Counted from the stretch's first letter, positions 1-6,206 are shown. The stretch: DNA of 7,867 nt from DALYDK01 sp964477125 (GCA_964477125.1 CAYZCZ010000029.1:1-7867); one strand, 5' to 3'. Translations and numbers: made by a program. Notes: generated from the sequence alone by a model not told the origin.

Positions 1-1
1 C

Positions 2-55
2 TTAGTTGCCGTGGTTAGCCTAGTTTATATAAGAGTTCTAAAAGCTAACCAATAA
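2..55 (+). CDS. C-terminal tail of an upstream membrane protein (partial)
   Basis: Seventeen codons are open from the left edge to a TAA at 53-55. They read LVAVVSLVYIRVLKANQ, a hydrophobic stretch followed by a short basic and polar end. This is how a last transmembrane helix with a cytoplasmic tail typically looks, for example in a transporter permease. The family cannot be named from so little. The reading frame is a guess based on its hydrophobic, gene-like composition; the frame beginning at position 1 meets a stop at position 16. Confidence 0.45.
   Translation, partial: LVAVVSLVYIRVLKANQ
12..51. repeat. 8-bp inverted repeat around the upstream stop codon
   Basis: TGGTTAGC at 12-19 is the exact reverse complement of GCTAACCA at 44-51, with 24 nt between. 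It overlaps the end of the partial upstream gene. There is no T-run after the right arm, so it is not a convincing intrinsic terminator. It could be an mRNA 3'-end stem or chance. Confidence 0.3.
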
Positions 56-57
56 TA

Positions 58-86
58 TTGCAAAAAAACCAAAAAGGTGATACTAT
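58..86 (+). promoter_or_regulatory. Possible sigma-70-type promoter for the rim-like operon
   Basis: TTGCAA at 58-63 is separated by exactly 17 nt from TACTAT at 81-86. Each box matches 4 of 6 consensus positions. Transcription would start near 93, giving a leader of a little over 100 nt before the ATG at 207. The leader is AT-rich and no riboswitch-like fold was recognised. In such AT-rich DNA this could be fortuitous. Confidence 0.3.
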
Positions 87-206
87 AACAGATGTAATGA
101 CAAATTTTTTAAATATCATCAAACTCAGATTAATAAGCCGTATAAACTTTGTTTTAGAGAATCCCTTTGCAAAAAATATCTATCCAAACGTTTTAAGGTT
201 TAGGGT

Positions 207-1121
207 ATGAAACTTATACTATCTGATGGTCAAAGCTTAAGGTTTAAAAATTATTTTAAACAATTATCTACAGAATATTCTTTTGAATTTGATTATTCTG
301 GTTACAAGGACATTTTATTTAGTTTTACGGAAAAGAATAATTCAATTCATACCGAAGCACATCTGTTCAGCACAGGTAAAAATATTACAGATTACGATGG
401 CGTATATTTTAAGTCATATGAGCTTAGGCCTGATATTGCCTATGCTTTTGCATGTATATTAAACCATTACAGCATTAAATATATTGACAAGGAAGTTGGT
501 ATGGCAATTTCTTCAAGCAAATTATCTATGTACACTAAACTTGCATTAGCCAATTTGAGTATTCCCGATACATATGCAGGGCACACTAAAGCAATAAAAA
601 CTGGTTTAAAAAACGGATACATTAATTTTAATAATCAAAAAAAAGTACTTAAACGAGCTGATGCTGATAGGGGTATCGATAACTACTTGGTAAGTTCTAA
701 TAAAGAAATAGAAGCTATCTTAGACTCTAAGCCTTTATCTATTTGGCTACTACAAGATTACATTGAAAACGATGGTTACTATCGCATTATGATTTATGGC
801 CAAGAGGCTAAAGTGGCTATATTTAGAAAACTTATGCCAAGGCCAGACAAGAATAAAATGAAGGCTCATATGTACAGGCCAAAAGGTGGAGAAAACGCTA
901 CATTAGTGAATATTAGTGACTTGAATGATGACATTATTCAAATATCCAAAAAAGCAGCCAAAACTATGAATAGACAAATAGCTGGTGTTGATGTATTAAT
1001 AGGTAAGAAAAATCAAAAAGTGTATCTAATGGAAGTTAATTATAACCCTGAGCTTGTTAATTTAAGTGCGTTCAAAAAAGAGCGAGAAGATGCATTAGTA
1101 GATTATTTAAGGAAATTTTAA
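207..1121 (+). CDS. Divergent RimK-like ATP-grasp ligase
   Basis: This 304-aa soluble protein has the signs of an ATP-grasp carboxylate-amine ligase in its C-terminal two thirds. K149 sits in a strand followed by a loop (ADADRGIDNY, 151-160) where RimK has its glycine-rich ATP loop. QDYI at 183-186 stands where RimK has QEFI, and YYRIMI at 191-196 carries the conserved Arg (R193). GVDVLI (260-265) supplies D262, and MEVNYNP (275-281) supplies the metal-binding E276 and N278. The N-terminal 120 residues are not recognisable beyond a pre-ATP-grasp fold position. The family joins an amino acid or peptide to a carboxylate through an acyl-phosphate; the substrate here is unknown. AAGG at 195-198 lies 8 nt before the ATG. 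The gene ends 2 nt before the protease-like gene, so co-transcription is likely. It is much more AT-rich than the rimK at 1594, which suggests separate acquisition rather than recent duplication. Confidence 0.75.
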   Translation: MKLILSDGQSLRFKNYFKQLSTEYSFEFDYSGYKDILFSFTEKNNSIHTEAHLFSTGKNITDYDGVYFKSYELRPDIAYAFACILNHYSIKYIDKEVGMAISSSKLSMYTKLALANLSIPDTYAGHTKAIKTGLKNGYINFNNQKKVLKRADADRGIDNYLVSSNKEIEAILDSKPLSIWLLQDYIENDGYYRIMIYGQEAKVAIFRKLMPRPDKNKMKAHMYRPKGGENATLVNISDLNDDIIQISKKAAKTMNRQIAGVDVLIGKKNQKVYLMEVNYNPELVNLSAFKKEREDALVDYLRKF

Positions 1122-1123
1122 AA

Positions 1124-1597
1124 ATGAGCGACAAATTAATTATTGGCCAAGCCGAAAGCATTGCTTTTTTGGATGACAATAGTGTATCAGTGATTGCTAA
1201 AGTGGATACGGGTGCTGAATCTTCTTCGGTATGGGCATCAGATATTTCAGAAGATAAAACCGGTTTAAATTTTGTGTTATTTGATAATAAGTCTGAATAT
1301 TTTACGGGTAATTGTATCCATGCTGGGATAGGTGAATATTCTCAAACTAATGTTATAAATTCTTTTGGCCACAGAGAGGTTCGTTATAAGGTTGCATTAA
1401 ATGTATCTGTTCATGGAAAAAATTTGAAGGCTCAATTCACTCTCGCAAATCGTTCATTAATGCTATATCCTGCATTAATAGGTAGAGAATTATTGTTCGA
1501 TAAATTTATTGTAGATGTAACCAAAGGGAAGCCCTTTAGCAAAAGGGAAATCGAGCTAAAGAAGAAGATTATTGAAGCTAGAAAGGCAGAATTATGA
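1124..1597 (+). CDS. Retropepsin-like 'ATP-dependent zinc protease' family protein (RimB type)
   Basis: This 157-aa protein matches the pattern of the putative ATP-dependent zinc protease family (PF05618). KVDTGAESSS at 26-35 contains the aspartic-protease-like DTGA with D28. A central S-x-G...R segment (80-88) follows, and then TLANRS...ALIGRELLFDKFIVDV (106-131), where R-x-M/L...LIGR is the family's second hallmark. Structural work places such proteins in the retropepsin fold; 'zinc protease' is an old label. Homologues next to rimK are called RimB in Pseudomonas. The likely role is trimming, or helping to control, what the neighbouring ATP-grasp ligases add; this is inference. AAGGA at 1109-1113 is 10 nt from the ATG. 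The stop TGA overlaps the rimK start as ATGA, indicating translational coupling. No signal peptide is present, so it should be cytoplasmic. Confidence 0.82.
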   Translation: MSDKLIIGQAESIAFLDDNSVSVIAKVDTGAESSSVWASDISEDKTGLNFVLFDNKSEYFTGNCIHAGIGEYSQTNVINSFGHREVRYKVALNVSVHGKNLKAQFTLANRSLMLYPALIGRELLFDKFIVDVTKGKPFSKREIELKKKIIEARKAEL

Positions 1598-2496
1598 AAA
1601 TTGCAATTTTATCTAAAGGGTCGGCAAACTATTCAACAAAACGCTTGAAAGAAGTTGCAGTCGAAAGAGGTCACGATGTAAAGATTATTAACTATGCTAA
1701 ATGTTATGTTGGTGTTGAAAAAAATAATCCCGTAGTGCACTACAAAGGTACCCCGCTAGACAAGTTTGATGTAGTGATACCACGGATTGCCCAAAGCTAC
1801 ACAAAGTATGGAACAGCTGTTGTTAGGCAGTTTGAAATGCAAGGGGCATACACAACAGCTAGTTCAATTGCCATTAATAGATCAAGGGATAAGTTGCGTG
1901 CATATCAATTACTCGCCAAAGCAGGAGTTGGAATTCCTAAGACAGTTTTTGCGCGTGATACTGCCGATTTTGAAGATGTTATCGTGCAAGCAGGTGGTAC
2001 GCCCCTAATAATTAAAGTAGCCCGTGGTACACACGGCAACGGTGTTGTGCTAGCCGAAACTAAAAAGGCAGCCCAAGCTGTAATGCAAGCATTTTATGTT
2101 GAGGGTGTAAACTTTTTGGTGCAAGAATTTATTAAAGAATCGGCTGGTACAGATATTAGAGCATTTGTAGTAGGAAATAGGGTTGTTGCAAGCTATAGGC
2201 GACAGAGCCTAGATGATGACTTTAGATCTAATTTACACCAAGGTGGCGAAGGAAAGTCGATTAAGTTAACCGATGAAGAGGTTAAAACTGCCGTTAAGGC
2301 TGCAAAATCTATGAATTTGCCAGTGTGTGGTGTAGATATGATGCGAAGTGACCGAGGGCCGCTTGTGTTAGAGGTTAATTCTAGCCCAGGGTTTGGTATT
2401 GAAAAAATAACTAACCGTGATGTAGCAACAAAAATAATAGAATACATAGAACGAAATGCAAAACAAAGACATAAAAAAGATAAAATCGGCGCCTAA
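1594..2496 (+). CDS. rimK: RimK, ATP-grasp ligase (ribosomal protein S6 glutamate ligase family)
   Basis: This 300-aa protein is the same length as E. coli RimK and aligns with it essentially end to end. PRIAQSYTKYGTAVVRQFEM (63-82), the S-I-A-I-x-R-x-R-D-K-L-R block (91-102), the ATP lysine K141, the loop GTHGNGV (145-151), VQEFIKE (176-182), DIR (187-189), FRSNLHQGG (210-218), D248, and the metal ligands E260 and N262 in LEVNSSPGFG are all present. E. coli RimK adds glutamates to the C-terminus of ribosomal protein S6 and also makes poly-alpha-glutamate. Whether S6 is the target here is not shown. AAAGG at 1582-1586 lies 7 nt from the ATG. The gene overlaps the protease-like gene by 4 nt and the DUF192 gene by 41 nt. 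Its lysine-rich end (289-297) is a local extension of low complexity. GC content is visibly higher than in the first ATP-grasp gene. Confidence 0.9.
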   Translation: MKIAILSKGSANYSTKRLKEVAVERGHDVKIINYAKCYVGVEKNNPVVHYKGTPLDKFDVVIPRIAQSYTKYGTAVVRQFEMQGAYTTASSIAINRSRDKLRAYQLLAKAGVGIPKTVFARDTADFEDVIVQAGGTPLIIKVARGTHGNGVVLAETKKAAQAVMQAFYVEGVNFLVQEFIKESAGTDIRAFVVGNRVVASYRRQSLDDDFRSNLHQGGEGKSIKLTDEEVKTAVKAAKSMNLPVCGVDMMRSDRGPLVLEVNSSPGFGIEKITNRDVATKIIEYIERNAKQRHKKDKIGA

Positions 2497-2932
2497 TAAT
2501 AAGTATTTACTATTGGTCATAGTAGGTTTTTTCCTACTTATTGCTAGTATTTTTGCAATTACAATAACAAATAATCAAAAATTCGTAATTACTGATAGCG
2601 TCAAATTCAGTGCTGAAGTTGTAGAGAATGAGGAGTCTAGGCAGAAGGGTTTATCAGGTCGTAAGTCATTGGAATGGCAACATGCTATGGTGTTTAAATA
2701 TGACAAAGAGGACTATTGGAATATTTGGATGAAAGATATGAATTTCCCAATAGATGTTATATGGATTGATAAAAACGGTAGGATAGTAAGCATTGTCAAA
2801 AACATTCAGCCTTCGTCGTATCCAAAAACATTTGGGCCAAAAGAAAAAGCGTTTACGGTTATTGAGTTACCGGCAGGTTCTGTAGATCATTTTAAAATCT
2901 CAGCCAGCAGTACAGTTAATTTAGAACATTAA
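2456..2932 (+). CDS. Membrane-anchored DUF192 protein
   Basis: This 158-aa protein starts with a lysine-rich cytoplasmic stub (K4-K16) and a single hydrophobic helix at about 17-37, giving an uncleaved anchor or signal peptide. The outer part is a DUF192 domain (PF02643). Its marks are V-x-x-N-x-x-E-S-R-Q-K-G-L-S-G-R (56-69), AMVFKY (77-82), the hallmark WMKD followed by PID (91-100), the IQPSSYP turn (117-123), and VIELPAG (135-141). DUF192 domains are small beta-barrels usually found outside the membrane; their biochemical role is not established. The start overlaps rimK by 41 nt. It was kept because the next in-frame ATG is deep inside the domain and this start gives a normal positive-inside anchor. 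No clear Shine-Dalgarno precedes it, so translation may depend on ribosomes finishing rimK. Confidence 0.85.
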   Translation: MQNKDIKKIKSAPNNKYLLLVIVGFFLLIASIFAITITNNQKFVITDSVKFSAEVVENEESRQKGLSGRKSLEWQHAMVFKYDKEDYWNIWMKDMNFPIDVIWIDKNGRIVSIVKNIQPSSYPKTFGPKEKAFTVIELPAGSVDHFKISASSTVNLEH

Positions 2933-2939
2933 AAATGTT
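2925..2939. repeat. Short hairpin across the DUF192 stop codon
   Basis: AACATT and AATGTT form a 6-bp stem with a 3-nt loop that includes the TAA stop at 2930-2932. It has no GC-rich stem or T-run, and the next gene starts only 13 nt further on. It is more likely incidental or a weak translational element than a terminator. Confidence 0.25.
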
Positions 2940-2951
2940 ATGCTTAAATAA

Positions 2952-3446
2952 ATGAATGAAACAATAATACTTGCTGTAATATCGGTTGTAATATTTTTTA
3001 TAGCACCAATAGTTTTAAAATCTAATGCAATATATATGTTTTTATTATTGGCGGTTTCTGAGCTGACGTCGAATGTTGTATCCAAAGAAGCCACAAAATT
3101 TTTAAGCTCTTTTATTCCAAGCGCTACAATTCCTTTATATTCAGTAGTGCAAATTGCAATTTTGGTATTACCACCAATATTTATATTGTTTGTTTATAGA
3201 AAAAGCATAAAGCCCAAGTTTATTGTATTAAATATCGTTTGCGCTGCGTCAGCAACAGTAGTATTTTTTAACCTAGTAGTATCTAAGCTACCTTATGACA
3301 ATAAAACAGTTATAGAAAACGCAAATTTGTTCAACACGCTAAGTACTTTTTTAGACGTTGCCCTAGTTGCCGGTTTACTAGCAAGTATTATTTATATATT
3401 TCTTAAAAAACCAAAACACGACAAAGCTGACAAAAAGCACAAGTAA
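2952..3446 (+). CDS. Small multi-pass membrane protein of unknown function
   Basis: No family is recognised for this 164-aa protein. Hydrophobic segments lie at about 4-22, 26-44 (weaker, interrupted by E37), 60-82, 88-110 and 133-151, predicting four or five membrane passes. A strongly basic tail (KKPKHDKADKKHK, 152-164) should lie in the cytoplasm. No catalytic motif is visible. It begins 19 nt after the DUF192 gene and is probably the last gene of the operon that starts at 207. No clear ribosome binding site precedes ATG 2952. Its last two codons and stop lie inside the left copy of the 15-bp direct repeat (3439-3453), so the 3' end of this gene may be the point where the downstream unit was joined. 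Confidence 0.75.
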   Translation: MNETIILAVISVVIFFIAPIVLKSNAIYMFLLLAVSELTSNVVSKEATKFLSSFIPSATIPLYSVVQIAILVLPPIFILFVYRKSIKPKFIVLNIVCAASATVVFFNLVVSKLPYDNKTVIENANLFNTLSTFLDVALVAGLLASIIYIFLKKPKHDKADKKHK

Positions 3447-3453
3447 GGTTTAC
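3439..3453. repeat. 15-bp direct repeat, left copy
   Basis: ACAAGTAAGGTTTAC occurs here and again, identical, at 5976-5990. The two copies bracket the genes at 3606-5935. The left copy covers the last codon bases and stop of the membrane protein gene. It may be a target duplication, attachment site or recombination scar. A chance match cannot be excluded in AT-rich DNA. Confidence 0.6.
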
Positions 3454-3501
3454 GTTAAATAATAGTTTTGTGACTGAAATGTAATTTAAATAGCGTAGTA
3501 A

Positions 3502-3529
3502 TTGACTTCGTTTTGGAAATATATATTTT
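3502..3529 (+). promoter_or_regulatory. Likely promoter of the two-gene TIM-barrel/primase-like unit
   Basis: TTGACT (5 of 6 to TTGACA) at 3502-3507 is followed after 16 nt by TATTTT at 3524-3529. Transcription would start near 3536, leaving a leader of about 70 nt. An alternative -10, TATAAT at 3573-3578, lacks a good -35 but is closer to the gene. The 159-nt gap 3447-3605 holds nothing else recognised apart from the ribosome binding site. Confidence 0.45.
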
Positions 3530-3592
3530 AAAACACAAAAAGGCTAAAAAACAAATTGTATGATATTATAAATATAATAAATAATATATGTT

Positions 3593-3597
3593 GAAGG
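3593..3597 (+). promoter_or_regulatory. Ribosome binding site of the TIM-barrel gene
   Basis: GAAGG lies 8 nt before ATG 3606. This is the same arrangement (AAGG, then about 8 nt) as at the gene starting at 207, and it fixes the start codon. Confidence 0.65.
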
Positions 3598-3605
3598 TTT
3601 AAAAC

Positions 3606-4529
3606 ATGAAAAGAAGTTCTGAATCAATTTTTTTTGGTTTTGCTCCATCAGATATTGCAAATAATATTAATCCACATTATAGATTACCTGAGGGGTTATT
3701 GAGTTTAAACAACACGGCTAATTCAAACGGATTAGGGTATGAACTAGAACTTGAAGATAATTTTGAAAACATACCAGACATCAAAGATAGGCCAGTTTTT
3801 CTTGGAGTACATCAACCTTCTAGAGATGTAGATGTTATTGATTATCAGCACAGAGAACAGTCTGTAGAAAAAATAAAAAGGGCAATGAATATGGCTCATA
3901 CAATAACTGCTGACTACTTTACTATTCATTTGCAAACTATTGATAGATGGGAGGACTTATCTAGAAGGCCTAATGATAACAAGTTAAGCCTAGAAGTATT
4001 TAATGAATTGACAAATTACTATGCTGAGCAAAGACATAAATACCCAATGTTAATAGAAAATTTAGAATACCCAAAGTACCCAGCTACAATTGACGAAATA
4101 AATGAAGTTGTAAGTTATTTATCAAAAAGTGGAAGTACACCAAATGGGATAGTGTTGGATGTGGGTCATTTATGGCGTACGCGCAATATTATGGCTGAAA
4201 ATAATTTTCATCATAGTGGAGATGATTTAGTTTTTACGGACTATCTCAAAAAAACATTAGATACCGTAGGAAGTGAGATAAAAGTAATGCATATTACTGG
4301 TTGTGGGGGCTATAAGACTCATATGTTACCTCAATTAGAATCAGAAGCACCTAACAACCGTCCAGTATATCCAGACGAGTATTTTTTCAAAGATATTGCA
4401 CGGATAGTTTTAAAGTTTGGGTTGGCAAAAGGGACCATTGAACAACCTTTTTTGTATGTAAATGAAGCCTTTGGGCATCCATATGAAGAAGTAGTAGAAA
4501 ACTGTAAAGGTATTACTGATATTGTATGA
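3606..4529 (+). CDS. Endonuclease IV/xylose isomerase-like TIM-barrel protein with a multi-metal site
   Basis: This 307-aa protein has the ordered metal-ligand pattern of the AP endonuclease 2/xylose isomerase-like TIM barrels (PF01261). GVHQP gives H69; REQSVEKIKRAMNMA then helix and FTIHLQ give H108; MLIENLE gives E151; GIVLDVGHLW gives D185 and H188; KVMHITG gives H229; KTHM gives H239; and GTIEQP gives E279. Endonuclease IV carries an equivalent series, but its D-x-H pair on strand 7 is here only K-T-H, so one Asp ligand appears to be missing. DNA cleavage is therefore not assured. Sugar epimerases or isomerases and, more distantly, the DUF692 multinuclear-iron oxidases share much of this pattern. 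No signal peptide is present. The stop overlaps the next gene's start (ATGA at 4526-4529), so the two products probably work together. The sequence is much more AT-rich than rimK or def. Confidence 0.65.
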   Translation: MKRSSESIFFGFAPSDIANNINPHYRLPEGLLSLNNTANSNGLGYELELEDNFENIPDIKDRPVFLGVHQPSRDVDVIDYQHREQSVEKIKRAMNMAHTITADYFTIHLQTIDRWEDLSRRPNDNKLSLEVFNELTNYYAEQRHKYPMLIENLEYPKYPATIDEINEVVSYLSKSGSTPNGIVLDVGHLWRTRNIMAENNFHHSGDDLVFTDYLKKTLDTVGSEIKVMHITGCGGYKTHMLPQLESEAPNNRPVYPDEYFFKDIARIVLKFGLAKGTIEQPFLYVNEAFGHPYEEVVENCKGITDIV

Positions 4530-5935
4530 TTGAGAGACTTCGCTCAGACGCAAATTATTATAGAGCTGAATATTGGAAAAAACCTGGCGTAAAAAAAGCA
4601 ATTTCTGAATTTTTAGGCAGTAAAGTTATGGATTGGGCTTTATGGGAAGAAGGTGATGTTTCGAGCGAGTTTCTTGGCTTGGCGAATCGAGATAAGCTTA
4701 ATAGGCCTGACAAAGTTTCGCCCTCAATTATAATTGAGCCAGAAGAATTTAAAGATTATTATGAAGTATTTGATGGACAATTTGAACTACATAATTCTAT
4801 GTGGCAACGTGAATCAGTAGAAAATAGTCTTTATCCTAATAGGGCTTTGTTTGTATGGGACTTAGAGATATATGATCGACATAGTCCTCTGAGCCCTATA
4901 GAGAACCCCGAAGATACTTTTAATAAACTTGAATCAATATATAATATTTTAAATAAAAAATTAGAAGCTTATGGTATTAAATATCAGGCTATAGCTTCTG
5001 GACGGGGATATAATTTTATAACTTCAGTTAGCGAACATTCAGGTGTGATGGATGATCTTATTGAAATAAGCGGAAATATAGAATCAACTGTACTTGATAA
5101 ACAAAAATTTCCCAACCTTAACCTGAAAAGACATAAGAGGGTACCAGAGAATGCGGAGCGTCTACACGTTGCAACGGTAAGGCTACAACAATTTATTTTT
5201 AATGAAGTAATTCGTGAATCTAGAGCAAGCCAACCTTTTGCTGTAGAAGTGTCAGACAAAGGAGATTATGGGATTGCCTATGATAATACGGCAATGCAGT
5301 ATTCTGTTGAAAATAGGTCAATCGGCTCTTTGGGTACCCCATATTTTATAAAAGGAGAAAAATCTGATCCAGATTTTGTTAGAACAATAATCAAAATACC
5401 TAGAAAAGGTGTTGATTTTGAAATACCACTTAATGAATTATTAGTTTTAAGGTCTAGCTATGAAGGATCCAACCAGCTTTTGGCAGAGGTTGATTGCCAA
5501 ATACCGGACGGTTCGGTAGGAGTTAGGCGTATAATTAATGATTATAAAAAATCAAAATTATTTAAATTTCATCAAAAAATGGATGAATCATTTGGGGATA
5601 ATCCTGATAGTTTCGACATCGGATATCGGAACTACAGTTCAATTGCAGACAAAACTGAAAACCCAGAGCATATTAAATATTTAATTGAAAATGCAAATGA
5701 TGAATTATTAAAACCAGAAAATTTAGATTATTTTATTTGGGAGGTATTCAAGTCATGGGGTGGCAATGAAAATACTTTAGAAATTGCACCACATGTCGCA
5801 GGATTATTAAGATCTATTTACGAGGATCCTAAATATTGCTGGGGTTCTAGGTTTATAAAAACTGATGCCCAAAGATATGCTAGGGGTTGGGTGACAACTG
5901 TCATTGGCCAAGCGTTCGAAAAAGAACTTTTATAA
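4526..5935 (+). CDS. Putative archaeo-eukaryotic primase (AEP)/LigD-polymerase-like protein
   Basis: The recognisable part of this 469-aa protein is central. A hydrophobic strand runs into ALFVWDLE (107-114), giving the acidic pair D112 and E114 expected of AEP motif I. A helix at about 128-150 and a strand lead into ASGRGYNFI (157-165), resembling the AEP motif II 'SGxGxH' turn, but with N163 where His is usual. AYDNTAMQYSVENRSIGSLGTP (251-272) is reminiscent of the motif III region of LigD-type polymerases, with D253 the candidate third acidic residue. The N-terminal 100 residues are unassigned. The C-terminal 90 are helical and rich in W/Y/F and could be a PriCT-like helical domain. If the assignment holds, the protein would polymerise on or prime DNA. 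It has no ribosome binding site of its own and is coupled to the TIM-barrel gene. I recognise the fold by motif only, so the family call is tentative. Confidence 0.5.
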   Translation: MIERLRSDANYYRAEYWKKPGVKKAISEFLGSKVMDWALWEEGDVSSEFLGLANRDKLNRPDKVSPSIIIEPEEFKDYYEVFDGQFELHNSMWQRESVENSLYPNRALFVWDLEIYDRHSPLSPIENPEDTFNKLESIYNILNKKLEAYGIKYQAIASGRGYNFITSVSEHSGVMDDLIEISGNIESTVLDKQKFPNLNLKRHKRVPENAERLHVATVRLQQFIFNEVIRESRASQPFAVEVSDKGDYGIAYDNTAMQYSVENRSIGSLGTPYFIKGEKSDPDFVRTIIKIPRKGVDFEIPLNELLVLRSSYEGSNQLLAEVDCQIPDGSVGVRRIINDYKKSKLFKFHQKMDESFGDNPDSFDIGYRNYSSIADKTENPEHIKYLIENANDELLKPENLDYFIWEVFKSWGGNENTLEIAPHVAGLLRSIYEDPKYCWGSRFIKTDAQRYARGWVTTVIGQAFEKELL

Positions 5936-5953
5936 ATTTTTAAATTTATAAAA
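5928..5953. terminator. Perfect all-AT palindrome across the stop of the primase-like gene
   Basis: A 12-bp stem with a 2-nt loop pairs 5928-5939 with 5942-5953, without a mismatch, and includes the TAA stop at 5933-5935. All pairs are A-T, so it is a weak intrinsic terminator, though RNA 3'-end formation or protein binding is possible. It sits just inside the right copy of the 15-bp direct repeat. Confidence 0.4.
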
Positions 5954-5975
5954 AGTCGTCATAGCTAATCAGTCT

Positions 5976-5990
5976 ACAAGTAAGGTTTAC
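5976..5990. repeat. 15-bp direct repeat, right copy
   Basis: This is identical to 3439-3453. Its last five bases form most of the -35 box (TTTACA, 5986-5991) of the tRNA-Lys promoter. Removing one copy together with the DNA between would join the membrane protein's stop codon directly to the tRNA promoter. Confidence 0.6.
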
Positions 5991-6014
5991 ATAAAGGGTC
6001 TAATCTGATATATT
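5986..6014 (+). promoter_or_regulatory. Promoter of tRNA-Lys
   Basis: TTTACA (5986-5991), then exactly 17 nt, then TATATT (6009-6014). Both boxes match consensus at 5 of 6 positions. Transcription would start near 6021, leaving about 33 nt of 5' leader to be removed by RNase P before G6054. Confidence 0.65.
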
Positions 6015-6053
6015 AACCCCTGTTGTTTATTTTTATTTACATTAACAATAAAT

Positions 6054-6130
6054 GGGTCCATAGCTCAGCTGGTTAGAGCACCTGCCTTTTAAGCAGGGTG
6101 TCGTGGGTTCGAGCCCCACTGGACCCTCCA
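6054..6130 (+). tRNA. tRNA-Lys (anticodon UUU), CCA encoded
   Basis: The 77-nt gene folds as a complete cloverleaf. The acceptor pairs GGGTCCA with TGGACCC (7 bp). The D stem is GCTC/GAGC with loop AGCTGGTTA. The anticodon stem CCTGC/GCAGG encloses loop CTTTTAA with anticodon TTT at 6088-6090. The variable region is GTGTC. The T stem GTGGG/CCCAC has loop TTCGAGC. CCA is encoded at 6128-6130. The unpaired discriminator base is T (6127), whereas bacterial tRNA-Lys normally has A there. The gene has its own promoter and is followed by a hairpin that begins within the CCA. Confidence 0.96.
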
Positions 6131-6132
6131 AT
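6103..6132. repeat. tRNA-Lys 3'-end sequence, intact copy
   Basis: The last 28 nt of the tRNA (T arm, acceptor 3' strand and CCA) plus two further bases recur in degenerate form at 6296-6324. This segment of tRNA genes is a common attachment site for integrative elements. Confidence 0.6.
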
Positions 6133-6168
6133 TAAATCGCCCCAGCATGTCTGGGGTGTTTTAATTGG
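6128..6168 (+). terminator. Long hairpin after tRNA-Lys
   Basis: CCAATTAAA (6128-6136) pairs with TTTAATTGG (6160-6168). After one T-T mismatch, an inner stem CGCCCCAG/CTGGGGTG (6138-6145 with 6151-6158, one G-T pair) closes a CATGT loop. The GC-rich inner stem followed by TTTT (6159-6162) gives an intrinsic-terminator shape that works best for the + strand. The outer stem would sequester the tRNA's CCA until processed. Confidence 0.65.
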
Positions 6169-6206
6169 TTAGTTGAGTGGTTTTGAATACACGACATGCC
6201 AAGGGG

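Noticed and set aside
3606..4529. DUF692/MbnB-type multinuclear iron oxidase
   Set aside because: The IENLE and late H/E residues fit partly, but the REQSVEKIKRAMNMA...IHL segment and D-x-x-H at 185-188 match endonuclease IV/xylose isomerase barrels better; no RiPP precursor is nearby.
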